The position numbers were made by a program, and so were the translations under genes. Below are positions 34,103-42,886 of a stretch of DNA of 45,574 nucleotides, piece after piece. The notes under the pieces are model-generated. The model was not told where the DNA came from, searched no databases, and saw nothing but the letters and a program-made list of their open reading frames with translations. Source of the DNA: Pseudomonadota bacterium (GTDB lineage: Bacteria; Pseudomonadota; Gammaproteobacteria; Burkholderiales; Burkholderiaceae_C); contig JAIUOM010000019.1 of NCBI GenBank assembly GCA_020161215.1, forward strand, positions 1 to 45,574, read 5' to 3'. Numbering within the stretch: position 1 is the first letter of the stretch; the number at the start of each line of letters is the position of its first letter.

Positions 34103-34546
34103 ATGACCACCAACACGTTCGACACGCTTCGCGCCGGCCAACTCATCGAGGGCCAGCCGTTCGCGCCCACGCGCGAATCCATCCGCGCCTTCTGCGAGGC
34201 CTCGCTCGACTTCAACCCCCTGCACTGGGACGACGACTACATGAAGGGCAATTTCGGTCGCACCCAGTTCGGCGGCATCATCATGCACGGCATGAACAAC
34301 TTCGGCGTCATCACCAAGATGCTGACCGATTGGCTCTATCCCGTGGGCGGTGTGCAGCGCCGGCTGGAAACGCGCTGGAAGATCCCCGTCAAACCGGGCG
34401 ACACCATCACCCCCACGGCCACCATCAGCGCTGTGCGCACCACCGACAAGAGCCGCTGGGCCACCTTGGACGTGCAGGTGCGCAACCAGCGTGGTGAGGT
34501 CGTCGCCGTGGGTGAGGCGATGGTGGAGTTTCCCGCTGCTGCCTGA
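34103..34546 (+). CDS. MaoC-like enoyl-CoA hydratase, catalytic subunit
   Basis: A 147-residue MaoC protein. The hydratase motif D36-F-N-P-L-H41 (ASLDFNPLHWDDDY) is complete, followed by FGGIIMHGM. It would add water to a trans-2-enoyl-CoA (or remove it from a 3-hydroxyacyl-CoA) with its active Asp/His pair. It starts 19 nt after the first MaoC gene with AGGATCGCC before the ATG. Substrate unknown; with the CoA-transferase downstream it fits a CoA-activated branched or unsaturated acid, possibly a ring-cleavage product. This is inference. Confidence 0.85.
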   Translation: MTTNTFDTLRAGQLIEGQPFAPTRESIRAFCEASLDFNPLHWDDDYMKGNFGRTQFGGIIMHGMNNFGVITKMLTDWLYPVGGVQRRLETRWKIPVKPGDTITPTATISAVRTTDKSRWATLDVQVRNQRGEVVAVGEAMVEFPAAA

Positions 34547-34594
34547 ACCTAGGGCGCGCGCCTTTCAGATCCCCCTTTTGCACAAGGAGACATC

Positions 34595-35587
34595 GTGAAT
34601 TTTCACGTCTTGAATCAAGCCGCGCGTATCGCAGCCCTGGCCGCCGGCATCGCGCTGTGCGGCCTGGCGCCTGCGGCGGCGCAGACTCAGGCCTTTCCTG
34701 CCCAGCCGGTCAAGATCGTGGTGCCGTTCCCGCCGGGCGGCACCACCGACATCCTGGCGCGGCAGCTGGCCACCGAGCTGACGCAGCAATGGGGCCAACC
34801 GGTGGTGGTGGACAACAAGCCCGGCGCCAGCGGCACCATCTTTTCCGAGCAACTGACCCGCATGCCGCCGGACGGCTACACGCTGATGCTCACGGCCACG
34901 CACCACGTCATCAACCCCGGCTTGTACAAAAGCCTGAAGTACAACACGCGCACCGACTTCACGCCGATTGCCGAGATCGCCGCCGTGCCCAACGTGCTGG
35001 TGGTGAACCCGAGCTTTCCCGCCAAGAACGCGCAGGAGCTGGTCGCCTACGCCAAGGCCAATCCGGGCAAGGTCAATTTCGGCTCCGCCGGCACGGGGGG
35101 CGCCAACCACCTGGCGGGCGAGCTGTTCAAATCGTCCGCGGGAGTGAGCATGGTGCACATCCCGTACAAGGGCGCGGCGCCGGCGCTCAACGACCTGCTG
35201 GGTGGCCAGATTCCGATCATGTTCGACTCGGTGCCGGGTGTGCTGCCGCACATTCGGGCCGGCAAGCTGCGCGCGCTGGGCGTCACCTCGCTCAAGCGTT
35301 CGCCCGCCTTGCCCGACGTGCCGACGCTGGATGAGGCGGGGCTGAAGGGCTTCGAGGCCACCGCCTGGTTCGGCCTGTACGCGCCGGGCGGCATGCCCCC
35401 GGTGCTGGCGGCCAAGATCAATGCCGACGTGGTGCGGGCGCTGAACTCGGAGCAGGTGCGCGGTGCGTTCGAGAAGCTGGGCGCGCAGCCCGGCCAGATG
35501 ACCCAGCAGCAGTTCGCCGATTTCGTCAACGCCGAGATCAGCAAGTGGTCGAAGGTCATCGACGACGCCAAGATCAAGATCGAGTAG
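34595..35587 (+). CDS. Bug-family tripartite tricarboxylate-type substrate-binding protein (2)
   Basis: A 330-residue periplasmic receptor. The signal peptide is MNFHVLNQAARIAALAAGIALCGLAPAAA in nature, and the mature chain starts near QTQAFPAQ. It has Bug motifs PFPPGGTTDILARQL, VVDNKPGASGTIFSE, PDGYTLMLTA, YAKANPGKVNFGSAGTGG, the VHIPYKGAAPALNDLL segment and VPGVLPHIRAGKLRAL. A GTG start at 34595 follows AAGGAG. It lies between the MaoC pair and the CoA-transferase in the P2 operon, so it probably captures the substrate (or a precursor) of that pathway. No TctA/TctB genes are near. Confidence 0.92.
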   Translation: MNFHVLNQAARIAALAAGIALCGLAPAAAQTQAFPAQPVKIVVPFPPGGTTDILARQLATELTQQWGQPVVVDNKPGASGTIFSEQLTRMPPDGYTLMLTATHHVINPGLYKSLKYNTRTDFTPIAEIAAVPNVLVVNPSFPAKNAQELVAYAKANPGKVNFGSAGTGGANHLAGELFKSSAGVSMVHIPYKGAAPALNDLLGGQIPIMFDSVPGVLPHIRAGKLRALGVTSLKRSPALPDVPTLDEAGLKGFEATAWFGLYAPGGMPPVLAAKINADVVRALNSEQVRGAFEKLGAQPGQMTQQQFADFVNAEISKWSKVIDDAKIKIE

Positions 35588-35597
35588 GAGCGCCCGC

Positions 35598-36845
35598 GTG
35601 TCCCTGAACCAGACTCCCGAGCGCCCCGCCGGCCCTGGCGCCTTGTCGCACCTGCGCGTGCTGGATCTGTCGCGGGTGCTGGCCGGCCCGTGGTGCACCC
35701 AGAACCTGGCCGACATGGGCGCCGAGGTGATCAAGGTGGAACGCCCCGGCGTGGGCGACGACACACGCGGCTGGGGGCCGCCGTGGATCGCCGGCGCCGA
35801 AGGGGTCGATTCCACCTACTACGCTGCCGCCAACCGGGGCAAGCAATCGATCACCGTCGACATCTCCCGACCCGAGGGCCAGGCCCTGATCCGGGAGCTG
35901 GTGCAGGTCAGCGACGTGCTGATCGAGAACTACAAGGTGGGCGATTTGAAGCGCTACGGCCTGGACTACGACAGCCTGGCGCCGCTCAACCCCGGCCTGG
36001 TCTACTGCTCCATCACCGGGTATGGGCAAGACGGCCCCAATGCGCACAAGCCCGGCTACGACTTCGTGTTCCAGGCCATCGGCGGGCTCATGAGCATCAC
36101 CGGCGAGGCGGACGACCGAGCGGGCGGCGGCCCGCAGAAGGTCGGCATCGCGATCGCCGACGTCATCACCGGCATGTACGCGACCATCGCCATCCTGTCG
36201 GCGCTGCAACACCGCACGGTGTCGGGGCGCGGGCAGTACATCGACATGGCGCTGCTGGACTGCATCGTGGCGCTGGGTGGCAACCAGGTGACGGGCTTCT
36301 TCGCCAGCGACCGGGTGCCGCACCGCTACGGCAACGCGCACGCCAGCCTGGTGCCCTACCAGGTGTTTGCCGTGCAAGACGGCGAAATCGTGGTGGCCGT
36401 CGGCAACGACCGCCAATGGCAGCAGTTCTGCACCGCGCTGGAGCGCACCGACCTGGCCGAGAACCCTCGCTGGGCCAAGGTGACTGGGCGCATCACGGGG
36501 CGCAACGAGCTGATCCCCGACGTCGCGCGCACCATGCTGACGCGCACGGCCGCCGACTGGGTGGCGCGCCTGGAGGGCCACGGCGTGCCCTGCGGACGCA
36601 TCAACGATTACCGAGAAGTCTTCGAAGAACCCCAGGTGCGGCACCGTGGGTTACGCGTTGATTTGCCCAACGCCCAGGGCGGGGTTACTGGCACCATCGC
36701 CAGCCCATTGCGTCTGCAAGGCACCCCTCCGGTCTACAGGGGTGCGCCTCCGTCATTGGGCAACGCGACAGACGAGGTGCTGGGTACCTTGCTGAAGAAA
36801 ACCAGCGAGGAGATAGAGCGCTACCGAGCCTCCAAGGTGATTTGA
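35598..36845 (+). CDS. Class III CoA-transferase (CaiB/BaiF family)
   Basis: A 415-residue formyl-CoA:oxalate-type transferase. It has N-terminal LRVLDLSRVLAGPWCTQNLADMGAEVIKVE in outline, and the probable acyl-enzyme Asp is D188 in VGIAIADVITGMYATIA. Further family segments are YIDMALLDC and HGVPCGRIND. It would activate the substrate acid with CoA from a donor such as succinyl-CoA. A GTG start at 35598 follows TAGGAG, 10 nt after the receptor stop. From about 36640 to the 3' end the sequence becomes clearly less GC-rich than upstream, and this continues into the next genes, suggesting a mosaic boundary. Confidence 0.9.
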   Translation: MSLNQTPERPAGPGALSHLRVLDLSRVLAGPWCTQNLADMGAEVIKVERPGVGDDTRGWGPPWIAGAEGVDSTYYAAANRGKQSITVDISRPEGQALIRELVQVSDVLIENYKVGDLKRYGLDYDSLAPLNPGLVYCSITGYGQDGPNAHKPGYDFVFQAIGGLMSITGEADDRAGGGPQKVGIAIADVITGMYATIAILSALQHRTVSGRGQYIDMALLDCIVALGGNQVTGFFASDRVPHRYGNAHASLVPYQVFAVQDGEIVVAVGNDRQWQQFCTALERTDLAENPRWAKVTGRITGRNELIPDVARTMLTRTAADWVARLEGHGVPCGRINDYREVFEEPQVRHRGLRVDLPNAQGGVTGTIASPLRLQGTPPVYRGAPPSLGNATDEVLGTLLKKTSEEIERYRASKVI

Positions 36846-36923
36846 GGTGCGGTCCGTAGTCTGTTGGACGCTATCGCGTGACGCAGACCCTGAAATTCAA
36901 TTCCTTTGAGAGTGGAGACAGCA

Positions 36924-37901
36924 ATGAACTATCTAATGAATCGGATCTTGAAATTTTCTTTGGTAACGGGCTTGGCTATCGCCCACGCCGTGGTGTCGGC
37001 CCAAGGCTACCCAGATAAGGCGATCAAGGTCACCATGCCGTGGTTGGATGGATTCCCCGCAAATTCCACCCGTTTGTTCTCTGAGAAACTCGCTCAGTTG
37101 TACAAACGCCCGGTGGTGGTGGACGTGAAATCTGGTGCTGGCGGCGAAGTCGCCGCGCGACAAGTGTTGCAAGCCCATCCCGACGGCTATTCGTTGCTGT
37201 CGACAGGATCCTCCATCACCATTCGCTCGGTGACCGATGCCAGCAGCGTCGATCCCGAGCGAGAGTTCGTCCCCATCGCGCAGCTGGTGACGACGCCTTA
37301 CGTGATCGTCGCCAAACGCGGCAAGTTCGGAAGCTTCAAGAACTTTCTTGCCGCGGCGAAGGCCAATCCCGGCAAGATCAACTTTGCTTCCGCAGGCGTC
37401 GGCACGGGCATGCACTACCTGGGGGAACTGATCAATGCCAACTCGGGCGTGCGCATTGTGCACGTGCCCTACGCCAGCGGCTCGCGTCAACTGCAAGCCG
37501 TGTTATCCGATGATGTCCACGTGGCCATCATCTCCCTGGTCACCGCGCTGCCTTACATCAAATCGGACACGATGGAAGCGCTGGCGGTGAGTTCCCCCAA
37601 GCGCAGCAAAGTTGCTCCTCACGTGCCCACCTTGCTCGAGTCGGGGGTGGAAGGCGTGCCGGATATCGGGGCGTGGATCGCCATGTTCGCACCCCGCGGA
37701 ACCGATCCCGCGGTGGTACAGAACCTGTCCGAAAAAATCATGGCAATTGCCAGTGACCCGGCTGTTGCCGAGACCGTGGCTTCATGGGGCGCGGAAATTC
37801 CGGATGTGAGCCCCGCCCATCTGAGTGAAGTCATACAGGCGGAAAGAAAGACATGGACGCAACTGATCAAGGAGAAGCACTTGGTCACGGGCAACAAGTA
37901 G
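36924..37901 (+). CDS. Bug-family tripartite tricarboxylate-type substrate-binding protein (3)
   Basis: A 325-residue periplasmic receptor with a signal peptide (LKFSLVTGLAIAHAVVSAQ). The family pattern is recognisable (YPDKAIKVTMPW, VVDVKSGAGGEVAAR, PDGYSLLS, AAKANPGKINFASAGVG and IVHVPYASGSRQLQAVL). The N-terminal ligand loop is unusual, WLDGFPANST in place of the common F-x-x-G-G-x-x-D, so its ligand probably differs from those of receptors 1 and 2. ATG 36924 follows GTGGAGAC. It is less GC-rich than its upstream neighbours and is followed by rhodanese and hydroxylase genes. Confidence 0.87.
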   Translation: MNYLMNRILKFSLVTGLAIAHAVVSAQGYPDKAIKVTMPWLDGFPANSTRLFSEKLAQLYKRPVVVDVKSGAGGEVAARQVLQAHPDGYSLLSTGSSITIRSVTDASSVDPEREFVPIAQLVTTPYVIVAKRGKFGSFKNFLAAAKANPGKINFASAGVGTGMHYLGELINANSGVRIVHVPYASGSRQLQAVLSDDVHVAIISLVTALPYIKSDTMEALAVSSPKRSKVAPHVPTLLESGVEGVPDIGAWIAMFAPRGTDPAVVQNLSEKIMAIASDPAVAETVASWGAEIPDVSPAHLSEVIQAERKTWTQLIKEKHLVTGNK

Positions 37902-37958
37902 ATCCCAGTCGCTCAATGTGAAGGAATACCTCAACACCAACGGATAGGAGTCGAGAAA

Positions 37959-38810
37959 GTGAATTCCCCCAATCACAAACTGTCGTCATTGACCAGGCAG
38001 ATCGTTCAGGCCGACGAGCTGTTGGCCCGACCGAGCGACAACCGGCTGTTTATCGACGTCCGGCTTGGCGAGCCGGAGGACGAGCTCAGAAGCTATCGGG
38101 ATGCACACATTCTGGGTGCTGTGCATGCGCAGATTCGGACGGTGTTCGCGGCTCAGCCGACCGCCGACAGCGGAAACCTTCCGCTGCCCGACCCGGCTGC
38201 GCTGCAGGAGCAATTGCGCGCCTGGGGCGTAGATCCTGACACCGAGTTGGTGGTCTACGGTCCGTCGCCAGCCTTGGCTGCCCGCGCGTGGTGGACCTTG
38301 CGCTGGGCTGGCCTGGACAATGTCCGGGTGCTGGATGGCGGACTCAAGGCCTGGGTGCTCCATGGCGGGCCGGTTGCCCAGGGTGACTTTGTGCCCCGGG
38401 CGCGTACCTCGTCCGAGCGCTTGGGGCTCAGCGGTGGCCATATGCCCGACATTTCGGTCGACGAGGTGAATACCCTTGGCGGCGAAGTCCTGTTAATTGA
38501 CGCCCGGGACGAAGCTTCGTTTCTCGCGGCCAGCATTCCCCGTGCCGTGAATCTTGCCGCTTCCGAGCTGTGGACCCCCTCGTCCACTCTGCGCACCACC
38601 GGCGAAATTCGGGAGCTTTACCAGACGGTTGGTGCGCTGAACGCACCGACCGTCGTCGTCTATTGCGGCGGCGGCGTGCTGTCGGCCTTGTCTGTGCTCA
38701 CTTTGTCTGCATTGGGCGTCACACCGCGCCTGTTTGTCGGTTCGTGGTCCGAGTGGAACAAAAGTCCCGCGCGCATGGCGCGCAGCGCCAGCGAGAGGTT
38801 TCTGACATGA
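37959..38810 (+). CDS. Rhodanese-type sulfurtransferase, two domains
   Basis: A 283-residue tandem rhodanese. The N-terminal inactive domain starts at FIDVRLGEPEDE, and the C-terminal domain carries the active-site loop VYCGGGVLSAL with Cys236. Length and layout match thiosulfate or 3-mercaptopyruvate sulfurtransferases. The loop CGGGVLS differs from the usual CGSGVTA/CRKGVTA, so the sulfur donor is uncertain. A GTG start at 37959 is preceded by AGGAG. It overlaps the following monooxygenase by 4 nt, so the two are made together. Confidence 0.85.
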   Translation: MNSPNHKLSSLTRQIVQADELLARPSDNRLFIDVRLGEPEDELRSYRDAHILGAVHAQIRTVFAAQPTADSGNLPLPDPAALQEQLRAWGVDPDTELVVYGPSPALAARAWWTLRWAGLDNVRVLDGGLKAWVLHGGPVAQGDFVPRARTSSERLGLSGGHMPDISVDEVNTLGGEVLLIDARDEASFLAASIPRAVNLAASELWTPSSTLRTTGEIRELYQTVGALNAPTVVVYCGGGVLSALSVLTLSALGVTPRLFVGSWSEWNKSPARMARSASERFLT

Positions 38811-40603
38811 CACATCGCAATGCCCATCAAAGGCTGGCTGAGGGCGAAGTGATCGTCAGCCAACATACCCAAGTCCCCTCCGAAGCCGATGTCATCGTCT
38901 GTGGTGGCGGGCCGACGGGTCTGTCCATGGCCTACCTGCTCGGCCGGGCCGGACTGCGGGTTGCCATGTTCGAGCGCCGGGCCACCACCACCGCCCTGCC
39001 CAAGGGGCAATACGTGCATGCCTCCACGGCGGAGTTTTTTCGCCAGTGGGGCGTGTGGGATTTGCTCGAGCATGCGGGCTGGGAGACGGAAAAGTCGAAC
39101 GGCCAGGGCTTTTACGTCAACGTGGTCAACGGCCCGGTGGTGGCGGCGCCGGCCATCAAGGGTTCACACCAGGACTATGAGCGCAAGTGGGAGCCGCTGA
39201 GCCCGGTGTACCCGCGCAAGATCCCCGCTGCGGACTACGAAGCGGCCATCCGGCGCCAGGCCTCGCGTTGGCCCCACGTGGGCTTGCATTTCAACTCACG
39301 GGTGGTCGAGGTGGACCAACAGGCCGACGGGGTGCGTGTGAGTGTGCAGGACTCCGAATCGTTGGCCCGCAGCGATATGTCGGCGAAATACCTGGTGGCC
39401 TGCGACGGTTCGCACAGTTTCGTGCGCAGCCAAGTCGGCCGTGGACAGGACCATGGGCCAACGTTTGGCAACCAGATTTTGGTGGAGTTTCGCGCGGCCC
39501 TGGAAGACACCCTGGGCAGGGATGGGTTCTTTCATTCGTTCATTCTGCATCCCTTGTACGCAGGCTGGTTCGGCAGTCAGCACCCGGAGAACGGGCTGTG
39601 GCGTTACAGCTTCAGGCACGACGAAGAAGAGTTGCCTGGCGCCGATCTGGTGCTGGAACGCATTCGCGGGGCATTGGGCATGCCCGAGCTGCCCGTCGAT
39701 ATCATCCAGTTCTACCGGTTTGACTACACCACGGGAATCTTGCGCAACTGGCGCGAAGGCAGGATTTTCTTTGCCGGAGATTCCGCGCACTGGCATTCTC
39801 CCTGGGGGGGCTATGGCATGAACTCGGGGATTCAGGACGCCAATAATCTCGCGTGGAAACTGGCCTTGGCGGTCAAGGGACTGGCCGGCGATGGTTTGCT
39901 GGACAGCTACGAAGTGGAGCGGCGCTCCAAGGCCCTGATTACCGTGAAGTCCGCGACCTACAACTCCCTGCACTACCAGGCGATCGCCGAAGCGGTTCGC
40001 CTGGGCGAGGGGGCGCTGATGGTGCAAGGGAAAATCTCTCCCGAAGGCAAGACGTTTCTCGAGCAACGGGTGGCACCCCACATCGACAACAGTGTGTTGC
40101 ACACTGGCTATCAGTTCGGCACGGTGTACCGCTCGAAAGCCATCAGGCCGAGCGGTGAGATCGTGCCGACACCACAGCTGTGCGAATACCAAGAAACCAC
40201 CGTGCCAGGCGTCAGGGCACCCCACGCATGGCTGCTCAAGCCCGATGATCAGAAAGTCTCGACCATTGATCTTTGGGATGGCCAGTTCACGCTGATCGGT
40301 GCCGAGCTTGCGGCCAAATGGGAGCAAGCCTGTCTATCGGTTCAGCAGGAGTTCGAACTTGAGGTGCGCTGTGTGAGCGTCACAGGACAAGGAGAATTGC
40401 GTGCCGCGGATGAGAAGTTTGCCGCGCTGTACGCCAGGGTGCCCGGTGAGGCGGTACTGGTGCGACCCGATGGGTTCATCGCGGCGAAATTGCGGGCCTC
40501 CTCGGATGAGGACGCCCACAAGGAGCTGGCCTACAGCCTGCGATTGATCTTGGGGCGAGAAAGCGACCGGTTGGCCCAGGTACTGGAGTCGGTGAGCGCC
40601 TGA
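38807..40603 (+). CDS. FAD-dependent aromatic hydroxylase (MhpA/phenol-hydroxylase-like)
   Basis: A 598-residue class A flavin monooxygenase with a C-terminal extension. It has GGGPTG at 33-38, the DG motif ACDGSHSFVR at 198-207, and the GD motif GDSAHWHSPWGGYGMNSGIQ at 324-343, followed by DANNLAWKL. Residues from about 500 resemble the thioredoxin-like C-terminal domain of the phenol 2-monooxygenase/MhpA group (FTLIGAELAAKW, then VLVRPDGFIAAK). It probably hydroxylates an aromatic acid or phenol. The ATG at 38807 lies in the rhodanese stop. Substrate unknown; the coupling to a rhodanese is unusual. Confidence 0.88.
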   Translation: MTHRNAHQRLAEGEVIVSQHTQVPSEADVIVCGGGPTGLSMAYLLGRAGLRVAMFERRATTTALPKGQYVHASTAEFFRQWGVWDLLEHAGWETEKSNGQGFYVNVVNGPVVAAPAIKGSHQDYERKWEPLSPVYPRKIPAADYEAAIRRQASRWPHVGLHFNSRVVEVDQQADGVRVSVQDSESLARSDMSAKYLVACDGSHSFVRSQVGRGQDHGPTFGNQILVEFRAALEDTLGRDGFFHSFILHPLYAGWFGSQHPENGLWRYSFRHDEEELPGADLVLERIRGALGMPELPVDIIQFYRFDYTTGILRNWREGRIFFAGDSAHWHSPWGGYGMNSGIQDANNLAWKLALAVKGLAGDGLLDSYEVERRSKALITVKSATYNSLHYQAIAEAVRLGEGALMVQGKISPEGKTFLEQRVAPHIDNSVLHTGYQFGTVYRSKAIRPSGEIVPTPQLCEYQETTVPGVRAPHAWLLKPDDQKVSTIDLWDGQFTLIGAELAAKWEQACLSVQQEFELEVRCVSVTGQGELRAADEKFAALYARVPGEAVLVRPDGFIAAKLRASSDEDAHKELAYSLRLILGRESDRLAQVLESVSA

Positions 40604-40636
40604 TCGCCTGCCTTGGGGTGCTCTTGCCCAGGCCAT

Positions 40637-41728
40637 TCAGCGCGGCAGCCCGCCGCGCACGCCTTTCACCAGCCAGTTCATGGACAGGATCTGCTCGTCG
40701 CCCAGGGCCTGGCCGGCGGCAATGACTTCGCGGCCCTCGGCGTCGCGGATCGGGCCGTGGTTGGCCTGGAAAGGGCGCAGCTTGCCGGCGCCGATGGCTT
40801 GCTGCGCCTGCAGCACCTCGCGCTGCACCTCGGCGGGTACCTTGGGGCCGAAGTCGCCGACCCGGATCATGCCGTCGCGCACACCGCCCCACAACGCGCC
40901 GCTTTTCCAGCTGCCGTCCTGCACGGCGCGCACGCGGCGCGTGTAGTAGTCGCCCCATTGGTGGGTGATGGCGGCGATCTGCGCCGTGGGCGCCACCTTG
41001 CGCATGTCGGAGTGGTAGGCCACGGCCAGCTTGCCGCGCGCCTCGGCCGCGGCCATGACGGCGGTGGAGCCGGTGTGGAAAGCCAGCACGTCGGCGCCCT
41101 GGTTCATCAAGGTCGTGGCGGCTTCGCGCTCGCGCGCCGGATTGAACCACTCGTTCAGCCAGATCACGCGCACCTCGGCCTTGGGGTCGACGCTGCGCAT
41201 GCCCAACGTGAAAGCGTTCAGGCCCTGCAACACCTCGGGGATGGGAAAACCGGCCACGTAGCCCGCCAGGTGGGACTGGCTCATGCGCGCCGCGGCAATG
41301 CCGGCCAGGTAGCGACCTTCGTAGTAGCGTGCGTTGGCAATCGCCACGTTGGGCGCCTGCTTCAGGCCGGTGATGGATTCGAACTTCACGTTGGGGAACT
41401 CGCGCGCCACCTTCAGCGTGGGTTCCATGTAACCAAAGCTGGGCGTGAAGATGATCTGGTGGCCTTGCTGCGCCAGGTCGCGGATCACGCGTTCGGCGTC
41501 GGCGCCCTCGGGCACGTTCTCCACGTAGGTGGTCCGCACCTGGTTGCCCAGGGCTTTCTCGACCGCGCGGCGGCCCTGGTCGTGCTGCTGGGTCCAGCCG
41601 GCGTCGGTGAGCGGGGTGACGTAGACCCATGCCGCCTTCACCGGCGCCGTGGCGGGGTTGGCGGTTTGCGCGACAACGGGGGAGAAAAAACAGGCGGCCG
41701 CGAGCGCGGCAGCGAGGTTTTTGTACAT
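40637..41728 (-). CDS. BMP-family ABC transporter substrate-binding protein (2)
   Basis: A 363-residue receptor of the basic membrane protein (BMP/Med) family with a Sec signal peptide (LAAALAAACFFSPVVAQ) and no lipobox. Family segments are AWVYVTPLTDAGWTQQHDQGRRAVE, VENVPEGADAERVIRDLA and VAGFPIPEVLQGLNAFTLG. BMP receptors bind nucleosides (PnrA) or purine-type compounds for BMP-type ABC transporters. It is last in the minus-strand purine block, 105 nt after the deaminase gene, so it may have its own expression. It has the same architecture as the receptor at 44080 but without a lipid anchor. Confidence 0.87.
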   Translation of the reverse strand: MYKNLAAALAAACFFSPVVAQTANPATAPVKAAWVYVTPLTDAGWTQQHDQGRRAVEKALGNQVRTTYVENVPEGADAERVIRDLAQQGHQIIFTPSFGYMEPTLKVAREFPNVKFESITGLKQAPNVAIANARYYEGRYLAGIAAARMSQSHLAGYVAGFPIPEVLQGLNAFTLGMRSVDPKAEVRVIWLNEWFNPAREREAATTLMNQGADVLAFHTGSTAVMAAAEARGKLAVAYHSDMRKVAPTAQIAAITHQWGDYYTRRVRAVQDGSWKSGALWGGVRDGMIRVGDFGPKVPAEVQREVLQAQQAIGAGKLRPFQANHGPIRDAEGREVIAAGQALGDEQILSMNWLVKGVRGGLPR

Positions 41729-41833
41729 GGTGTTCCTCTACATGGCCCCCGAAAGCGATGCCGCGGCGTCCTGGAGCGGGGGACGCCGAGCGGCCGGGAT
41801 TGTCTCACGGCCGCGCTGGGGGGTGGCCTGGCC

Positions 41834-42886
41834 TCAGCCGCCGCGCACGCCGTGGCGTTCGAACACCGCGTCCAACTGCTCGCGCCAGCGCGCCTGGTCG
41901 GCCGCGGGGGCGAAGCTGGCCTTGAAGCTGTTCAGTGCCAGCTGGCGCGCGTGCCGGGCCGTCAGGCCGGTGGCGGCAAACACGCTGCGGAAGTTCTGGT
42001 TGAGGTAGCCGCCGAAGTAGGCCGGATCGTCGGAATTGACGGTGGCGCACAGGCCGGCGTCCAGTAACGCCCCCAGGTTGTGCCGCGCCAGGTCGGGGAA
42101 CACGCGCAGTTTCTGGTTGGACAAGGGGCACACGGTGAGCGGCACGCCCGACGCGGCCAGGCGGCGCACCAGGGCCGTGTCGTGCAGGCATTGCACGCCG
42201 TGGTCGATGCGCTCGGCTTTCAGCACGTCCAGCGCCTGCCAGATGTAGTCGGGCGGGCCTTCCTCGCCGGCGTGGGCGACCACGTGCAGGCCCAACGCGC
42301 GGCAGCGTGCGAAGACGCGGGCAAACTTCTCGGGCGGATGGCCCAGCTCGCTCGAATCCAGCCCCACGCCAATGAAGTGCTCGCGCCAGGGCAGGGCCTG
42401 CTCCAGGGTGTCAAAGGCGTCGCGCTCGCTCAGGTGGCGCAGGAAGCACAGGATCAGCGCCGCGCTGACGCCGTGGCGCGTGTCGGCCTCGGCGCAGGCG
42501 CGCGACAGTCCGCCGATCACGGCCGACATCGGCACGCCGCGTGCGGTGTGGGTCTGTGGGTCGAAGAAGATCTCTGCCCGGACTATGTTTTCAGTAGCGG
42601 CCCTGGCAAGGTAGGCGCCGGCCAGATCGTAAAAATCCTGTTCGGTGCGCAGGACGTCGGCGCCCTGGTAGTAGATGTCCAGAAAGCTCTGCAGGTCGCT
42701 GAAGGCGTAGGCGCGGCGCAGCGCCTCGACGTCGGGGTAGGGCAGGGCCACGCCGTGGCGCGCGGCCAGGGCGAAGATCATCTCGGGCTCCAGCGAGCCT
42801 TCGATGTGGATGTGCAGTTCGGCCTTCGGCATGGCCGCCAGCAGGGCCGGCAGGTCGTCGGGCGCGAGAGGTGGTGGCGGGTTCAT
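41834..42886 (-). CDS. Adenine deaminase (adenosine-deaminase family)
   Basis: A 350-residue amidohydrolase. It has H-x-H in [17 protein letters not shown], the segment [31 protein letters not shown], and the metal Asp pair in [14 protein letters not shown] read it as adenine rather than adenosine deaminase because it resembles Pseudomonas aeruginosa PA0148, the characterised adenine deaminase, in segments such as [14 protein letters not shown] and LDSSE.GHPP; this is from memory of that family. It would convert adenine to hypoxanthine. Start ATG 42886 overlaps the Rieske gene's stop by 4 nt. The longer frame to 43792 is shadow sequence. Confidence 0.85.
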   Translation of the reverse strand: MNPPPPLAPDDLPALLAAMPKAELHIHIEGSLEPEMIFALAARHGVALPYPDVEALRRAYAFSDLQSFLDIYYQGADVLRTEQDFYDLAGAYLARAATENIVRAEIFFDPQTHTARGVPMSAVIGGLSRACAEADTRHGVSAALILCFLRHLSERDAFDTLEQALPWREHFIGVGLDSSELGHPPEKFARVFARCRALGLHVVAHAGEEGPPDYIWQALDVLKAERIDHGVQCLHDTALVRRLAASGVPLTVCPLSNQKLRVFPDLARHNLGALLDAGLCATVNSDDPAYFGGYLNQNFRSVFAATGLTARHARQLALNSFKASFAPAADQARWREQLDAVFERHGVRGG

